This document shows positions 33,561-45,814 of a stretch of DNA of 64,000 bases, in pieces. Position 1 is the stretch's first letter; every line of letters begins with the position of its first letter. The notes under the pieces were generated by a model. The model made no database searches and was not told the origin of the DNA. It worked only from the letters and a program-made list of their open reading frames with translations. A program made the translations under genes and the position numbers. Origin of the DNA: Opisthorchis felineus (Eukaryota; Platyhelminthes; Trematoda; Opisthorchiida; Opisthorchiidae); NCBI GenBank assembly GCA_004794785.1, contig SJOL01006478.1, positions 783,692 to 847,691 of the forward strand, given 5' to 3'.

Positions 33561-34024
33561 TCGAATGCTGATACTAAATCCAAAATGTTCGAGTACGTTT
33601 TATTTAGACAGGCTTCCGTTCGGATGATCCAAACGTTTCTTGGTTGAATGAGCCTGACTGAATCATTGTAATGATTCATACATACATGTGATGCATACAT
33701 GTTCACATTACGAGAATGGTGGATTTTGTGACCTTGCAAATCTTGAAATGTATATTTCTACGCCTAACGTCCTGAACTACGCACTTCACACGTCTATTCA
33801 GATAATACAGATTGGAAACAAAACTATGGGTTCATTTGTATTTGGCCCGTTTCACAAATGCACCCCTACAGTTCAAGAACGACACCGCTTCAGAAGAGAA
33901 TATATGTGAGATGAAGCGAATATTCAGCGGAACTTTTGGAATAGAAAGATGAAGCTCTCAACTTATCGTGCATTACAGTATCCTGAGTGCAAACATCGGA
34001 GCAGGTTTTCCGTCTTTTTTGCTC

Positions 34025-34235
34025 ATGGAAGTAAGTGCATTATTTTGTTTGCGCGTGTCCCGCAAATTATAATGCTCGGGCATGCACAGATTGCAGTGGG
34101 GAATCAGTGTGCACTTTCCGAAATCTTTCAAGATGTAGATTGGGATTCATAAAGCCGATCAGAAATGATTCCGTAGTTGACGCTGAACGCACCCAAGTAG
34201 ATCACTATCAGATCTGTGGGGTTGACTCCATGTTG
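34025..34235. repeat. Dispersed family block R1, copy 2
   Basis: Partner of 32,700-32,905. Two overlapping plus frames here (33,949-34,152 and 34,035-34,241) are treated as chance. Confidence 0.55.
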
Positions 34236-34239
34236 AAGT

Positions 34240-35155
34240 AAGCCACTAAATCACTCAAACGGACTGGACCGATAGTCAGTGAATCGAACACTAGCAAACG
34301 CCGCTCTTGCCACCTGAGTAATATTCACAAGTTCAGCTGCCCGCTTACGGATTCGGCGTTTCCACGTTCTCTTTGAATGTGCTGGTTCTCGTGAAATTTC
34401 AAGTAAGGATCCAGGCGGGACTTGCTGGAACCTATGTAGTTTTTTACAGTGAATAAACTTCAAAATTTATATCAAAATGTGGGTTGTCCAGATTAAGCAA
34501 AACGGACCTCTGGTTAACACACAAAACTGAGGGTCCAATGGGGAGGTTGTTTCCCCGGCGGGTTTTGGAATTCAATCGATGTGTTGGTACATCCTGTTGT
34601 CTTGACGAAACTTGACGGAACAGTAAATCCACCGACTGGTCAGTATAAATTCCCGTAAAAATAAACCGTCGACCGCTTCCGAAAAATTCCTCCAGTCGGG
34701 TGTGAAATACTATGAATTCGTTGTACGCACAATGGTTGAGTCTGCATTACCAGCCTCTTTAAGTTTTGAGGAGACCTCCCTGGATGTGAAAAGAAGAGGA
34801 TAACATGGTGTGTATCTGTGTATCTAATAATCTTTCACGCAAAATCTATCGGGGACATGGGGAACTAGAAGAATGTGCCTTCTATAATAAAGCGAATTCA
34901 ACATCCACTAGACATTTTTAACTTAATACACAAGCGAAAATCTACGAGTGGACGCACTCATATTTATAGGATAGAAAGGTACACACACTGGAGCACTGAT
35001 TCGATTAGCAATTTGCAGCTGCCGATAGGTGACCTAGAAACCTGGATACACTTTCGATGCTTGGTTGGAAGGAGACAAAAAATGCCTCAGGTTGAACAGG
35101 TGTGGTCACCTTGAGACTGCTAGACCCCTACCTGTTCATACTCAAAGGTGGTGGA
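34240..35155. other. Unassigned DNA within the repeat mosaic
   Basis: A plus frame at 34,875-35,114 (N-L-I-H-K-R-K-S-T-S-G-R, then L-P-I-G-D-L-E-T-W-I) has protein-like composition but no recognised motif; minus frames at 34,251-34,463 and 34,444-34,632 are unconvincing. Confidence 0.3.
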
Positions 35156-35159
35156 GTAG

Positions 35160-35260
35160 TTGGACGTAAACGGGAATTTCAAACTTCCATCCGCCCACCG
35201 CGTGTCGGTGTGAGATGGGGATGGCAAATATGTGCATAAATGACCCAGTCAGAATTGATT
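35160..35260. repeat. Dispersed family block R2, copy 2
   Basis: Aligns with 44,932-45,035 (ATTTC-C-A-x-x-CTTC, TGTC-x-G-x, GAGATGG or AAGATGG, ATATGTGCATAA or ATAAGTGCACAA). Confidence 0.55.
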
Positions 35261-35599
35261 GCTTCTCCATTCTAGATTCAAACTCACAAATGGAAGAGAA
35301 TTTGCAGATTAAACCCCCACTGCTGGTGACACCTACGAGTGAATTTCGTATGTTTAATGATGAAAAATAAGGTATTGAGTTGGAAGGTTGGTCACAGTTA
35401 TGCGAATTTAGATGGAGGTAATTTTTGGAGGGATGTGAAAATTCCGATTCTGAGGAACGCAGTAAACTCAATTAAATCAAAGGTCGACAAGATTCTGATA
35501 AAGAAACCGCATTGATGCGTGAACGGCTTACACTGGGCTGTGGCTATGGCTGCGTTGAATGAAAACAATGAATGATCCGTTATTAGGTTGGTTGGAATG

Positions 35600-35870
35600 T
35601 GATGCCAAAAATATCAATAAGAAATGGAGCCAAATCTCTATCGCAATTGTTTGTAAATCGAGCGTGGAATCAGGAAATCAGTTGTGGTTGATTAAATATG
35701 GATCAAGATGGGTTTTGTGCGAAATTGTGGAACGTAGCCAGTCAAAAAGGGTTACTGACTTTGGTTCAGGGGAAATTGTGTCAAATGGAGCTGTAAGTAG
35801 TGAGCTGGTTGCAAGAAACAGTGTCCCGCGGATTGCTTATATGTCTTTTTTGGTGGTGATCTATCGAGTT
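35600..35870 (+). repeat. Dispersed family block R6, copy 1, with open frame
   Basis: The plus frame 35,559-35,873 (104 codons) covers the block. Its end, V-S-N-G-A-V-S-S-E-L-V-A-R-N-S-V-P, aligns codon by codon without gaps with V-D-V-S-S-V-N-A-A-L-V-A-R-N-D-L-P (about 45,970-46,025) and V-S-N-E-V-A-I-S-A-I-G-A-R-R-C-S-V (38,203-38,256). Some substitutions are synonymous. No domain is known. Confidence 0.5.
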
Positions 35871-35874
35871 TGAA

Positions 35875-36540
35875 CAACGAAAGCCGCTAGCAAAATTGAA
35901 GTACATACCAAATCCTTACTGTTGGAAACTACACATGAGACCACATCACACGCAAAAAGAAGCCACAAAATTGAATTGAAGATTGTGTCTGGTGGCGTTA
36001 CATGTAGGGCGGTTGGCAGTTTATCCAGCACATTAGAAAGACTTCTGGCGTTTTTCTTAAACAGTTGAGAGTCAACAGCCAATAAGTCATTTAATATCCT
36101 GTAAACGTGATAGTAAAATAATAACAACAACTTGTGTCCCCGCTACGAGAGTGGTCAGCGACACCAGTCTACGAATTCTTGATAGTGGTCTGTCGAATGC
36201 GCATTAGAGTATCACTATAACGAAGCAGCAAGGTACTGAAGACCAGTTAATCGCTCTGATCCTAATTGCTGATTCGAGAATAATTTAGCCTCAGTTTCGG
36301 TAGAGGATCTCCAGATGAAATAATTTAAATGAAAGACAACTTGGACTACACAGCACATGTGGGCAATCACAGTGATTTCCAAAGCCAAATCTTGACCTCA
36401 CTGGGGACTACGCATACAAATTTGGAAACTAGAAGTTCCGGTTGCCGGTCCAGATATTCCTAAGACCGTGTTGGACTCTACACAATTTAAGCAAAGACAG
36501 AGGGAGATTTCATATGAGGTACGTAGAAGTCTAAATACAG
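35875..36540. other. Unassigned DNA within the repeat mosaic
   Basis: A minus frame at 35,861-36,130 has low information and is not called. Confidence 0.3.
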
Positions 36541-36544
36541 AACA

Positions 36545-36632
36545 CCACAAACGAGACCAAACACATGGAAATTGTTTAAGTTGAATACTTCGTTTTATGC
36601 TGGCCTACATGTGGTTGGGTTGGACACAGTTA
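36545..36632. repeat. Dispersed family block R7, copy 1
   Basis: Aligns with 42,775-42,852; shared core CTGGCC-or-TGAC followed by A-x-TGTGGTTGGG. Confidence 0.45.
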
Positions 36633-36634
36633 GG

Positions 36635-37267
36635 TTAGTTAAACTGTTTGAAGTTTGTGAAGATCCCGGTGTCACTAAAGCCAAAGGTAATGGATATAAT
36701 GCTGTGCATCTGTTTTAAAATCCGTTCGAATATATGAATCGCGACACACTCAAAATAGACATTCAATTTCAGAGAAGGTCTCACGCACAGTCCAAAGTGG
36801 ATTTTGTGTGTTGAGCAACGTGCTTTCCACCATATGTTTGAAACGTGGAAACCTGGAAAATTAAGCCTTTCGAGACTGTAACGAATTCGGCGCATAGTGC
36901 GCAGATGAGCCTTTCCGCGCAAGTAAAACTGTACTCGTGGGCACACGCACGTTGACAGAATGAAGATGTCAGTACCAGTGCGTCCTCCGTGCTCATCCGG
37001 GCGCTCACTCCGTTCGGTGGGGTTGCTCAGTTGCTGACTAGTTAATAAGAACACTGGGCGCATTTCGGACGCTTTGTTGTGGAGGGATATACCATGTTCC
37101 GAGTGGCGCAGATGGGACAATGCAGATGGGGAGTCATGTAAACAGACAAGAATATATTTTACCAAAGTCTCGAATCCACTGTAGCTGTTGGACTCAGGCA
37201 AAAAGTTACCACCTTCTATCCACCATTCAACCGGCGGAGCAGGACGCGTGGACACATTCGTGCACAT
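36635..37267 (-). CDS. Hypothetical protein, 210 codons, unrecognised
   Basis: This is the longest uninterrupted ATG-initiated frame outside the identified retroelement proteins (210 codons, minus strand). The N-terminus reads STRPAPPVEWWIEGGNFLPE; the middle is rich in S, H, R (HLRHSEHGISLHNKASEMRP); the C-terminal third is hydrophobic/aromatic. I see no signal peptide, clear membrane span or motif. In the same place a second minus frame and a plus frame are also partly open, which weakens the case. It begins next to block R7 of the local repeat family, so it could be part of that element. Confidence 0.35.
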   Translation of the reverse strand: MCTNVSTRPAPPVEWWIEGGNFLPESNSYSGFETLVKYILVCLHDSPSALSHLRHSEHGISLHNKASEMRPVFLLTSQQLSNPTERSERPDEHGGRTGTDIFILSTCVCPRVQFYLRGKAHLRTMRRIRYSLERLNFPGFHVSNIWWKARCSTHKIHFGLCVRPSLKLNVYFECVAIHIFERILKQMHSIISITFGFSDTGIFTNFKQFN

Positions 37268-37467
37268 CAGCGTTTTTCTCTTCGTTCAATCTGGTTTCAA
37301 AATCACTGAAGGTAGTGAGCTTTCAAACTGCATGCAAAATTATTATGATAACGATTAATTTTTATATAATCAGTGAAGAATTTGGATATATATGGCTGAG
37401 ATTTGCACTTTACGATGCAATCATTCAGAAAACTGAATGACGTGAGAACGTGTGGAAAAGACTTGGT

Positions 37468-37900
37468 GGTAGATGGGCTTACCTGTGGGCGAGGTAGGTG
37501 CTGTGATTGTGCAGGAGCTTGTTGATAGAGAAACGAAGATCAGAACGGAAAGGTAAGTGCACAGCGAACCTCACTGGAAGTAAATCGTAGGAACATCATC
37601 GAGGACGGAGTAGACGTGCTGTATTGGGAGGAGCAACGAATGCTAATTACCAGCCATATATTTCGTCATCACTTATGCTAGATGGCGCTGAATTAATGAG
37701 GCTGCAGTTAATTCATTTCAATCGAATCGGCAATCGGCAAGACAACGGTGCGTCAGTAGAAACCGGTAAATGCCAAATTCATGATGTTAACTTGGTAAAA
37801 TAATCAACTGGCTTACGTTGGGTTTTAGTGCACGCTGTGCGGCTAAGCGAGGTCATGCGAGAATAGATAGAGTGTGAGCTAGAATAGCTGAGAACTGAGG
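37468..37900. repeat. Dispersed family block R3, copy 1
   Basis: Aligns over its length with 45,226-45,640: GAT-GGGCTTACCTGTGGGCG, AGAGAAACG-x-AGAT, CAAATTCATGATG-x-TAAACT-like, AAATAATCAA, GGCTAAGCGAG or GGTTAAGCGAG. On the minus strand both copies have the donor-like CACAG/GTAAGC. Confidence 0.65.
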
Positions 37901-38044
37901 CACTGTGATAATTTTTCCAAAGGTCCCACAAGCTTTGGTGACCCTCTAAATGGTTTTAGACAGCTGAATTTCATTCGGTCGCTTCTACCGGTGATATGGA
38001 CGAACATAACCATGATTATTTCCCGTATGTATCACAATAACGAT

Positions 38045-38265
38045 ATTCGAAGTGGAGCCAAACCTGCATCGTGAGTGTTTGAATACTTAAGTGTGGAAGC
38101 GTGGAACCGCTTGTGATAGCAAGAATATGGATTAAAGTGAATTTCGTTGGAATATGGAATACAGTTTGTCAAAGAACTGTACTGACTTTTGATCAGTTCA
38201 GTGTGTCAAATGAAGTTGCAATTAGTGCAATAGGTGCAAGAAGGTGTTCAGTGGACTGCACAATT
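38045..38265 (+). repeat. Dispersed family block R6, copy 2
   Basis: Follows R3 directly, as it does at 45.2-46.0 kb. It includes GTGGAGCCAAA and GTGTCAAATGAAGTTGCA, which parallel 35,620 and 35,778. The frame 38,101-38,295 is open, but the upstream part is shifted relative to copy 1. Confidence 0.5.
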
Positions 38266-38299
38266 TCCCATTTCGACGGTAAGTTATTGAGTTAAAACA

Positions 38300-40360
38300 A
38301 TGGAGGCATCCAGTTCAAATGGGCTGCGCCCCGGATCATCACTACTGAATATGATAGACCACATGCTACCCACAATGCTGCAATATATGTATAACAGCCA
38401 GGCGTGATTATCAGCTCTTATCTGTTGAGCACCCTTTTAAATAGAATTGATCTTCCCCATGTGGCCTCACTGACGTCGTCACCTTTGACCTGTTTTCGAA
38501 AGGGTAGCAGATGTGATCCAGCATTACAGTACATTCTTCGATCAGGATAAGTCCAAATGAAGCTAGGGTGATAATTTCATTCATGTGTATTTCTAGATGC
38601 TTCAGTGATTGGTATGTGTTACGTTTATATCATTGTCGTCTAAAAACTCCTGCTCATGTCCAAAAAGAATGATTTTTGACTGTGCACAACGGGATATGGA
38701 AGTACCAGATCTAATGTTCTGTTTAGCTTAAGTTTATGTGCTGTACATTTACTTGTTCCTATAAGGATTTTAACTCGGTTCCTCAGACATTTGAGGGGAA
38801 CAGATCACGCATACTACACGGGCGAACGCTGGATGCGCCAGAATTACCATGTCTGAACAGGCGAAATTTCTAGCCCTGGAGTGGTGTGAATCACTTGCCC
38901 AACACCACCAATGGCAACCCAGGAGATACATAGGTGAGTTGAGGTACGTCAGACATGCGTCAGTGGACTTGTGGATAAATGCTTGTCACTTATTCGGTTT
39001 TTGAATTGAATTTTTGAATTACACAGCTGCCTCTCAGCTCCAGTAATTCCGAAATTTGGGTGCAGTATCCACGTTCGTCAGTGGGAACCCGTCAGTTTTC
39101 TGGCAGCTGGAAGTAAGGAGAACGGTTTAGTTGAGTGTCCTGTGAGGGCTAATGCCTACTCAGACTGACTTCTGTGCAATTATTCAACGCGATTTACAGA
39201 AATTCGGGATGAGTTTGAAAGCGCACACGAGGTTCCCCAAAGCTGTAAGGACCCTAAATTTGTCGGGACACAGAGACAGCTAGCAAGATGCTTGCTAGTA
39301 TGAAGTGTGCTATGCCTGGATTATGGGATTCGGATGTTGTTATGTCAACTGCGAACACGTCTGAGGTCGAATCATAACCGAACATCCTCAAATGCGAGAC
39401 ATATTTTATAAGCTACCTAGTCGATTGATTGACCGTATGAAGTGTTTCAGATAATCATCACACAACACCGAAAGTACGCTTTTAGAAACCGGTGAAGTCC
39501 TAACACTGACATCTCCGTGCACATAAAATCACCAAGTAACCCATGTTGATTAAAGCTGGTCAGTTTCAATTAGAAATCAGGCATTAGGTGCGTCTACAGC
39601 AATGTGCTAATTCATCACAGTAGTTCACTCTCATGGCCTTAGTATGCGATATTGGATAGCAAACCATCTGCAATAGATGATGGCATGTCTTCTGTCTGTT
39701 CTAACGCTTCTGCTTAATGTGCGATGACGCAGCGGGCTTAATTGTGCTGGTCCTTGTGAAGATGACAAATCGAACATAATTCCCGGTTTGTCAGAACTTG
39801 ATTGCGGTAGTCTGGGCGGCACCCAAAAGATTTGCGGTGATGGCAGTGCGTTGTCTACAGTAATGCGACAAAACCCACAATATGGAGATGAGGGTGAATT
39901 GCGTTAGCACCTAACACTTGGTTGGTCGCTTAACGCACGTATTTAGTGAAGAGGATTATACGTGAATTTCAACTCCGTTCTGACGTTGGGATACAGAAGT
40001 CCAGTCTCCTAAGATTTTAACGACAAAGCAGTAGTAAGTCTTCAGGTACCCAATTAGTGAGAGCAGCGAGCTAATGACTACAAATTTTCACGGCTTTTTG
40101 ATTCCCATGTGAAAGCGGCTTATAATTTTTCTGCTCGAATGAACGTGACTCATGACCGGATGACCTATTTAGTCGGTGATGGGACATTTAGTTCTTACTA
40201 ACACATGTTATTGATAGGAAGTATACATAAATTATTCCGGAATACCGTGGAACGCAGCGTTCAATTGATTCATTCCGGGATAAGGACTACAACCTGGATG
40301 GCTTCTGATCCACATCAGTTCTCGTAAAATTAATGAGAACAGTGTGGAACACACACACGC
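38300..40360. other. Unassigned DNA between repeat blocks
   Basis: It includes a short third copy of block R8 at 38,465-38,500 (GCCTCACTGACGTCGTCACC). No other feature seen; a minus frame at 39,631-39,822 is not called. Confidence 0.3.
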
Positions 40361-40363
40361 AAC

Positions 40364-40560
40364 TCACTTAGTTTTGCTGCTGCTGGAAGCAGAATCAAGC
40401 CAAATGCGTTGTTACGTTTGGTGATATCATCCGGAAAATGGAATGTACTGCAGAAGAATTTATTAATTGCCACGACAAAAGTAAAAATGCTCACACTGAC
40501 ATATAACCGTATCGCAGGGAGCCGCAGATTTTTCGTGGGGAAGTGAATTGTTCATATAGC
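40364..40560. repeat. Dispersed family block R4, copy 1
   Basis: Aligns with 43,718-43,925: CAACTCACTT, GAAGCAGAATCAA, CACGTTT or TACGTTT plus GTG, CATATAACCGTATCGCAGGG versus TATATAACAGTACCGCAGGG, GAATTGTTCA versus GGATTGTTCA. On the minus strand both end at the donor-like GTGAGTTG, and the preceding ten codons align (D-S-A-x-x-x-x-x-T-K). Confidence 0.65.
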
Positions 40561-40564
40561 TAAG

Positions 40565-41730
40565 TCGACATTATAAAGTCAGATTAAAAGGAATTCTCTT
40601 ATTTATAGCTACCGTTAGATCCCCTCATGGAGCAGTTTTTTCCTTACGTAAAATGCACTTCTTTCTCGTCACTCGCCAGTGAATCTTTTGTTCGGAACAG
40701 TTGCTACTCATTTACAAAACCCGTCAAGTTTTGCAAATCAATTTTGCAATTCAAACGGCGCAGTAAAGGCTGCATAGTCACCTGGTGAGGACGGTTCGGA
40801 CAAGGATTGCAAGAATTTGCAAGAATCTTTCCACGAGGTGCTCTCCTTGCGTAGCGGTACACCTTGGCGACTGGTTGTGCTAAAGATATCCAAAAATATA
40901 CGCTTTTGCAGTGATTCTGGATTGAAAAGTGGCATTACAAACATCTAAACCAGGGGCTTGAATTCGTATAATTTATTGTCATCAGTTTGAAGCAAGATGG
41001 TACCCACGCGGCTAACCTTCATTTGAACGTGGGTGACCAGGCTGCTGATTCTACAAGTCAACTCACTTCGGAAGCATACTGTCTCTCGTAATGCAAACAA
41101 ATCCGGGACCGAGTTGTTTAGATCGCCTAATGTGCGACGGCTCAATATTCGGTGTTTTAAGTAGCAAAGGCGCATTACTACAGCGCTCATATTCGGTTCA
41201 CGTGGAGAGGGTTTTTTTCCTAAGATTTGTCTCACTTGTTCACTGGATGTAGCTCACTGGTACGTTTCCCCCTGATAAGAAAATACAGGCATATAGCTTG
41301 CTTGTTGAACCTGTTTTAGATGATTTTGTATTATTACAAAACGGCACTTATTTTTAGTAGACACAGGTGCACTTTAGTCCGTGAATAGTAAATGTCGCAG
41401 TGCAATTACTGCGCAGTGTAACCAATATTGTTTTTATGTGGAACAGTCGCCTTCTACGTTTCCCCTGTGTGTCAGTTTGTTCAGGTATTATCTTTGCGCT
41501 AACTTAAATGGCTGATATACCTATATGCCTTCGGATAAATACTCTCTGGTTAACAAGTTGAACTTAACACTCTGGTCGCTGTCGCTTCTTAGGCTTCTAC
41601 GAGCACCTTTGCGCAATTAAGGCCGTCCATCAAATTGCGGATGGATTGCCAAATTAGGATTTAACCGGTAACACGTGATTAACTGCCGATGAGAACTGAC
41701 AATTAACTTCGAACAGGTCGATTGACCTGC
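40565..41730. other. Unassigned DNA between repeat blocks
   Basis: Minus frames at 40,738-40,944 and 40,945-41,235 (F-A-L-R-E-T-V-C-F-R-S-E-L-T-C-R-I) are possible exons without recognised motif. Confidence 0.25.
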
Positions 41731-41734
41731 TTTT

Positions 41735-41850
41735 TATGTGACGATTAGCGGCTTCGAATCAACAGAGTTTCCATGTGAGAGTGTGCAGTTATCGGAGGAG
41801 TGTTGTCCCCCGTAAGATTGACTTGAGTCTGTAGTATATATATCCACCAA
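41735..41850. repeat. Dispersed family block R5, copy 1
   Basis: Aligns with 44,165-44,290; best core GTTATC-x-GAGGAGTG-x-x-GTC, then GATTGACTTGAGTCT versus AATTAACTTGGGTCT. Confidence 0.5.
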
Positions 41851-41859
41851 AAACAGTAA

Positions 41860-42770
41860 GGTGTTTCGAAGAGGTTTCTTAGCTCTCTGATAAGGCCTAA
41901 CAAAAACATCGGTGGTTGACGCTGAAAGCTACATTTCCGCACTGCGTTGCAAAGTGTGCGTATTCAGTTAGCACCCAGAATATAAGCTTGCCAAATTGAT
42001 GTGTTGCTTGAGACACAACAACCTCTGACCGAGCAGTAAAAAATGTGGCTATCCATATTAAAAACTTGAATAGTTGCATACCACTTATAAGGGATAAAAC
42101 CCGATGTTTGGTTGACGGAAATTGTTCCAGCATCCTCTCAAAAATAGATCAATAGTTCAATGTGACCTTTTGTGTTGACAAAACTATTGTGTTAGAATCA
42201 AATATGTGCGAAGCGGTTTGTTCAGTAAAACCTCAAGTGACGACATTTGGGTTCAAACGTTTCCCACACAGATGCGAACTCGTAAGAACTCGCTTTGCGT
42301 GCGCTGCTTCGATCCGTTTACTATGACTGTTGGAATACTGAGCAGTTCTCTGTGGCATTTAATTTGGAAGCAGCGGATTCAATGCTGCATATCTGTGGAG
42401 GTTTTTTCCCCCCAATATCCGCCGTATTATCTGAGTCGCCGCGGACTCAAAATAGACAGTCAGCTTCAGTAATACCCCTTGTCATCCGATCTGTCAATCA
42501 AAGAGTTTTTACTCAACTCCCAAAGTGCACTTTACCAAAAAATAGGGACTTCGGAAAAAAGAAGAGGAACGCTCTGGAGGATAAAGGGAATTCGATCCCT
42601 ACTGGATAGTTCAGCCTTCAAGCACCATTAAGTCTATTCGCCTGGGTGCACGTATTCTGATGGAATGAAAGGGTATCTGTGTGCGCGCTCATCGGAGCTC
42701 CCATTGAACGGGTTACTTAGACGATGGCAAGTAATTTAGAATACAAGATGTATGGAGTCCCAATTCGTGT
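41860..42770. other. Unassigned DNA between repeat blocks
   Basis: Overlapping plus frames at 42,206-42,472 and 42,295-42,609 have no recognised motif; a third R1 core (TTGACGCTGAA) is near 41,915. Confidence 0.3.
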
Positions 42771-42793
42771 GCACAACAAACTAGATTAAGATC

Positions 42794-43093
42794 ATGGTAG
42801 TTTTGCAAGTTCATTTATTCATCTTACACTGGCTGACGTGTGGTTGGGCTGAGAGGTTTTCGGATGTTAGCACATATATACAGGATGATCTGAATGCGAT
42901 TTGGAATGCGGATAGTCAGCATGTTCCGCTGAGTGTGGATCAAGGTCAACCAATTGGAACTTCGTACACCGTACACACGGTTACGAACAATTACTGTTTC
43001 ATGGGCGGTCCCATTGGCGTCGTCGACATCGACGCGTTGGATGTACTTATCGAAATGATGGCGGTATATATGTCGGTGATAAGTTTGACGTGA
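42794..43093 (+). CDS. Hypothetical secreted-like small protein
   Basis: A 99-codon plus frame starts at ATG in the context AAGATCATGG. Residues 1-18 (MVVLQVHLFILHWLTCGW) look like a signal peptide, with a possible cleavage after W-A near residue 19. The remainder is acidic (R-F-S-D-V-S-T-Y-I-Q-D-D-L-N-A-I-W). Its segment G-G-P-I-G-V-V-D-I-D-A-L-D-V-L-I-E has an in-frame relative at 46,630-46,680 (G-V-L-T-G-V-V-A-I-N-D-L-I-V-I-I-E). The opposite strand is also open (42,824-43,135), so strand is uncertain. The region overlaps family blocks R7 and R8. Confidence 0.33.
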   Translation: MVVLQVHLFILHWLTCGWAERFSDVSTYIQDDLNAIWNADSQHVPLSVDQGQPIGTSYTVHTVTNNYCFMGGPIGVVDIDALDVLIEMMAVYMSVISLT

Positions 43094-43717
43094 CCTTTTA
43101 GTAACAGCTTTGGTCGTGATGAGGTGGTCACACACAGTCAGTGTGCTCGAGTAATTATCGTTAATTTGTAGGTGGTTGCGGGATTTATGGAAATATCACT
43201 CATGTGACATTCGACTAAACGGTAAATCTCCAGTCAGTGTAAATGCCCCAAACTGTTGAAGCACGCGATCCGATTTTTGTTCTTGTTAAAGCTCATCGGC
43301 AGTGCATATGCTTGACCGTACAGGGCTTTTAAACATGGTCCTCTAATATACTAGGTTAATAGGTCACCACTACTTCACCGGAGCGGGCTTAATAGGCCAC
43401 AATTATTACGGCTGAACTAGCGAACGCTTGAAAACTTTGGATATATGATTCGGTTTTCCAACGCTTTGGACGACGGCCAAGTTATTGTGCAGGATTTTCA
43501 GTCACCCCCTGCATATTCGCCAGCAAACCAGAACTTGTATATAAAATTTGCAGGCTCCTTTCATTAGTCACTTTTTATAGCTGACCTAGGTAGGCTGTGT
43601 GGTAAGTTCGGTGGTGTGATGTGATCCTTCGGGGGATGTAGAATGCAGACATTGAGTACCTTCAGACCTACACCTGTCGTAGAAAATCATTGAAGGCAAC
43701 ATAGAGCACATATATAT

Positions 43718-43925
43718 TCAACTCACTTGGTGCGGGCCTGATTGAAAGCAGAATCAATCCGAAAAAAACTGTCACGTTTAGTGTAACCTGCGGTGACTGC
43801 AGTAACTGTGATAACTCCTACGTTTTCACGACAACTGGAATAGGTGAGCAAACTACCACATCGATATATAACAGTACCGCAGGGGGCAACCATATTTTCA
43901 AGGAATGCAGGATTGTTCAAATACG
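43718..43925. repeat. Dispersed family block R4, copy 2
   Basis: Partner of 40,364-40,560. The minus frame 43,723-43,920 (65 codons) is open across it and ends at the donor-like AA/GTGAGTTG. It starts the most complete run of family blocks: R4, R5, R2, R3, R6 up to 46,040. Confidence 0.65.
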
Positions 43926-44164
43926 TAGGTAATATTTTTCAAGTTGAAGCAATGTTTGAGAGGTGGATGACGGAACGTATATAAAATGAGATGAATGAAA
44001 TGTGCACTGTGTGGAAACTTTGCCTGACTATACACACGAGAATAAGTGTGCTTTAGGTGGCAAGGTCTATGTAAACACTCGGTTTGGTGCGAACAGGTAT
44101 TTTGCGTTATTTAGACGGCCCATCAGGTGGTCGATGGATTTCAAAATTAGGGCACAACTGTTGT

Positions 44165-44290
44165 CACCTGCCGTCTAGAAGTGGCTTATCACGACAAGAT
44201 ATATTGACTGGGTTTACGCACGGCGCTGTGGGGTTATCAGAGGAGTGGAGTCTTCCATACAATTAACTTGGGTCTACACCAGAAAGATCC
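44165..44290. repeat. Dispersed family block R5, copy 2
   Basis: Partner of 41,735-41,850. Confidence 0.5.
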
Positions 44291-44299
44291 TACCCAGCA

Positions 44300-44925
44300 G
44301 AAGTTCACTAAAACTCCTCAAACCCTGATTCAGCTGTTCTGGCATTTACTAACTAACAGGTTGTGGGAAAATTCGTCAACAGACCGGACTATCTCCAATG
44401 TGCTATGTGCAATGCAAGTGTTATTCATTTAGGAATACGGCACTTGGAAACGGAAGCTTTGTCGGCAACTACCAATGGTTTGAGAAAAACACCTCCTCAT
44501 AACTTCATATTCAGCAGTCTACCCGATCAACACAAACTTTAGTTGGCTTGGCCAATCCATTGTGCCAAAAAAGAAGCTTCGCGCAGCCATAAACCTACCG
44601 ATTGCTGAATAAATCTTATACAACGATAACGAATTGGACGGTTACAAGTGTTCCTTAGTTGTCCGGAAACACTTACGATGTCCTTCACAACCCGCTGCTT
44701 GAAGCTGTTCTTCCCCAGCCTGCTGAAAGTCTGAGTGGGTCTCATTCAAACCTGTGTCAAAAGAATTGGATGTCCACATCCTTACCAGAAAAAGTAAACA
44801 TGCACTCAAAGTAGACGGTCTACAAAACTGACAGTCCACATGAGCGACGCAGATGATTTTGGCGCAGATGAGGAATCATTTACACTCACACCCAAATATG
44901 TTCGTTAATATCTGAGAGCTAATGG
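44300..44925. other. Unassigned DNA within the repeat mosaic
   Basis: Minus frames at 44,539-44,745 and 44,642-44,839 overlap and are not called. Confidence 0.3.
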
Positions 44926-44931
44926 GCTGTG

Positions 44932-45035
44932 GACGAACATACAAATTTCCAGCCTTCAATCTACTGTCTGCATAGTGGAGTAAGATGGAAGGACATATAA
45001 GTGCACAACATTCTTGTCAGAATATACATATTACC
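44932..45035. repeat. Dispersed family block R2, copy 3
   Basis: Partner of 33,478-33,560 and 35,160-35,260. Confidence 0.55.
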
Positions 45036-45225
45036 CATCCTGGTTTCAAGTTATTTACCGGAATTAAACGGTTTGAAATTTTAAAATACTATCAGTGACG
45101 GCTACTGAGCGGACTTCATGTAATTAATGAAGCCAGATTCAGTTTGGGGATGTGAGATCGAACTAATAAGGTACATTTCTTCGCCACTTCTTCGACGAAT
45201 ACTATGAGCATCGAAAAAAAAAATT

Positions 45226-45640
45226 TGGTGGATGAGCTTACCTGTGGGCGCGGCAGACACTGTGAATTTGAAGGTGTATATTTATAGAGAAACGTAGATT
45301 AAACGGAGAATTTAGGTGCCTTGATAAATTCATTGAATGTGGGGTTTACGCCAATAGCCAAAGCTGTAGACGAGAGCTGCATTACTAATGGAAACGGATA
45401 CTAGTTCTTAGGCACATATTCGGTCGTCTTTCTTGGTATGTTGAATGGAATCAATGAAAATGTTTTCGAATATGATGGGGCAATCGAAAAATACGACAAT
45501 GAAGTATAAACCAGCAAACATCAAATTCATGATGATAAACTAGTCAAATAATCAAACGGTTTCCCCTAGTATATGGTAGACCCTGTATGGTTAAGCGAGT
45601 TAGTGCATAATTAGATTAAGGATAAGTTGGGGACGTTTGT
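45226..45640. repeat. Dispersed family block R3, copy 2
   Basis: Partner of 37,468-37,900; preceded by a run of A at 45,214-45,223. Confidence 0.65.
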
Positions 45641-45814
45641 AGTTGGGGCACTCTGAGGTCCTCATTGAGTGAACTTCAAGAAATAGATATACAACTACCA
45701 ACTAGTATTCGATATTATGGGAAAGCCATTTTCGCGATGGATTATATTCAATTATCACTTTCGGCAAGTTGGATGAGAACAACGAATGGTTTGCTACTAG
45801 ATTTTGTGGAATGT

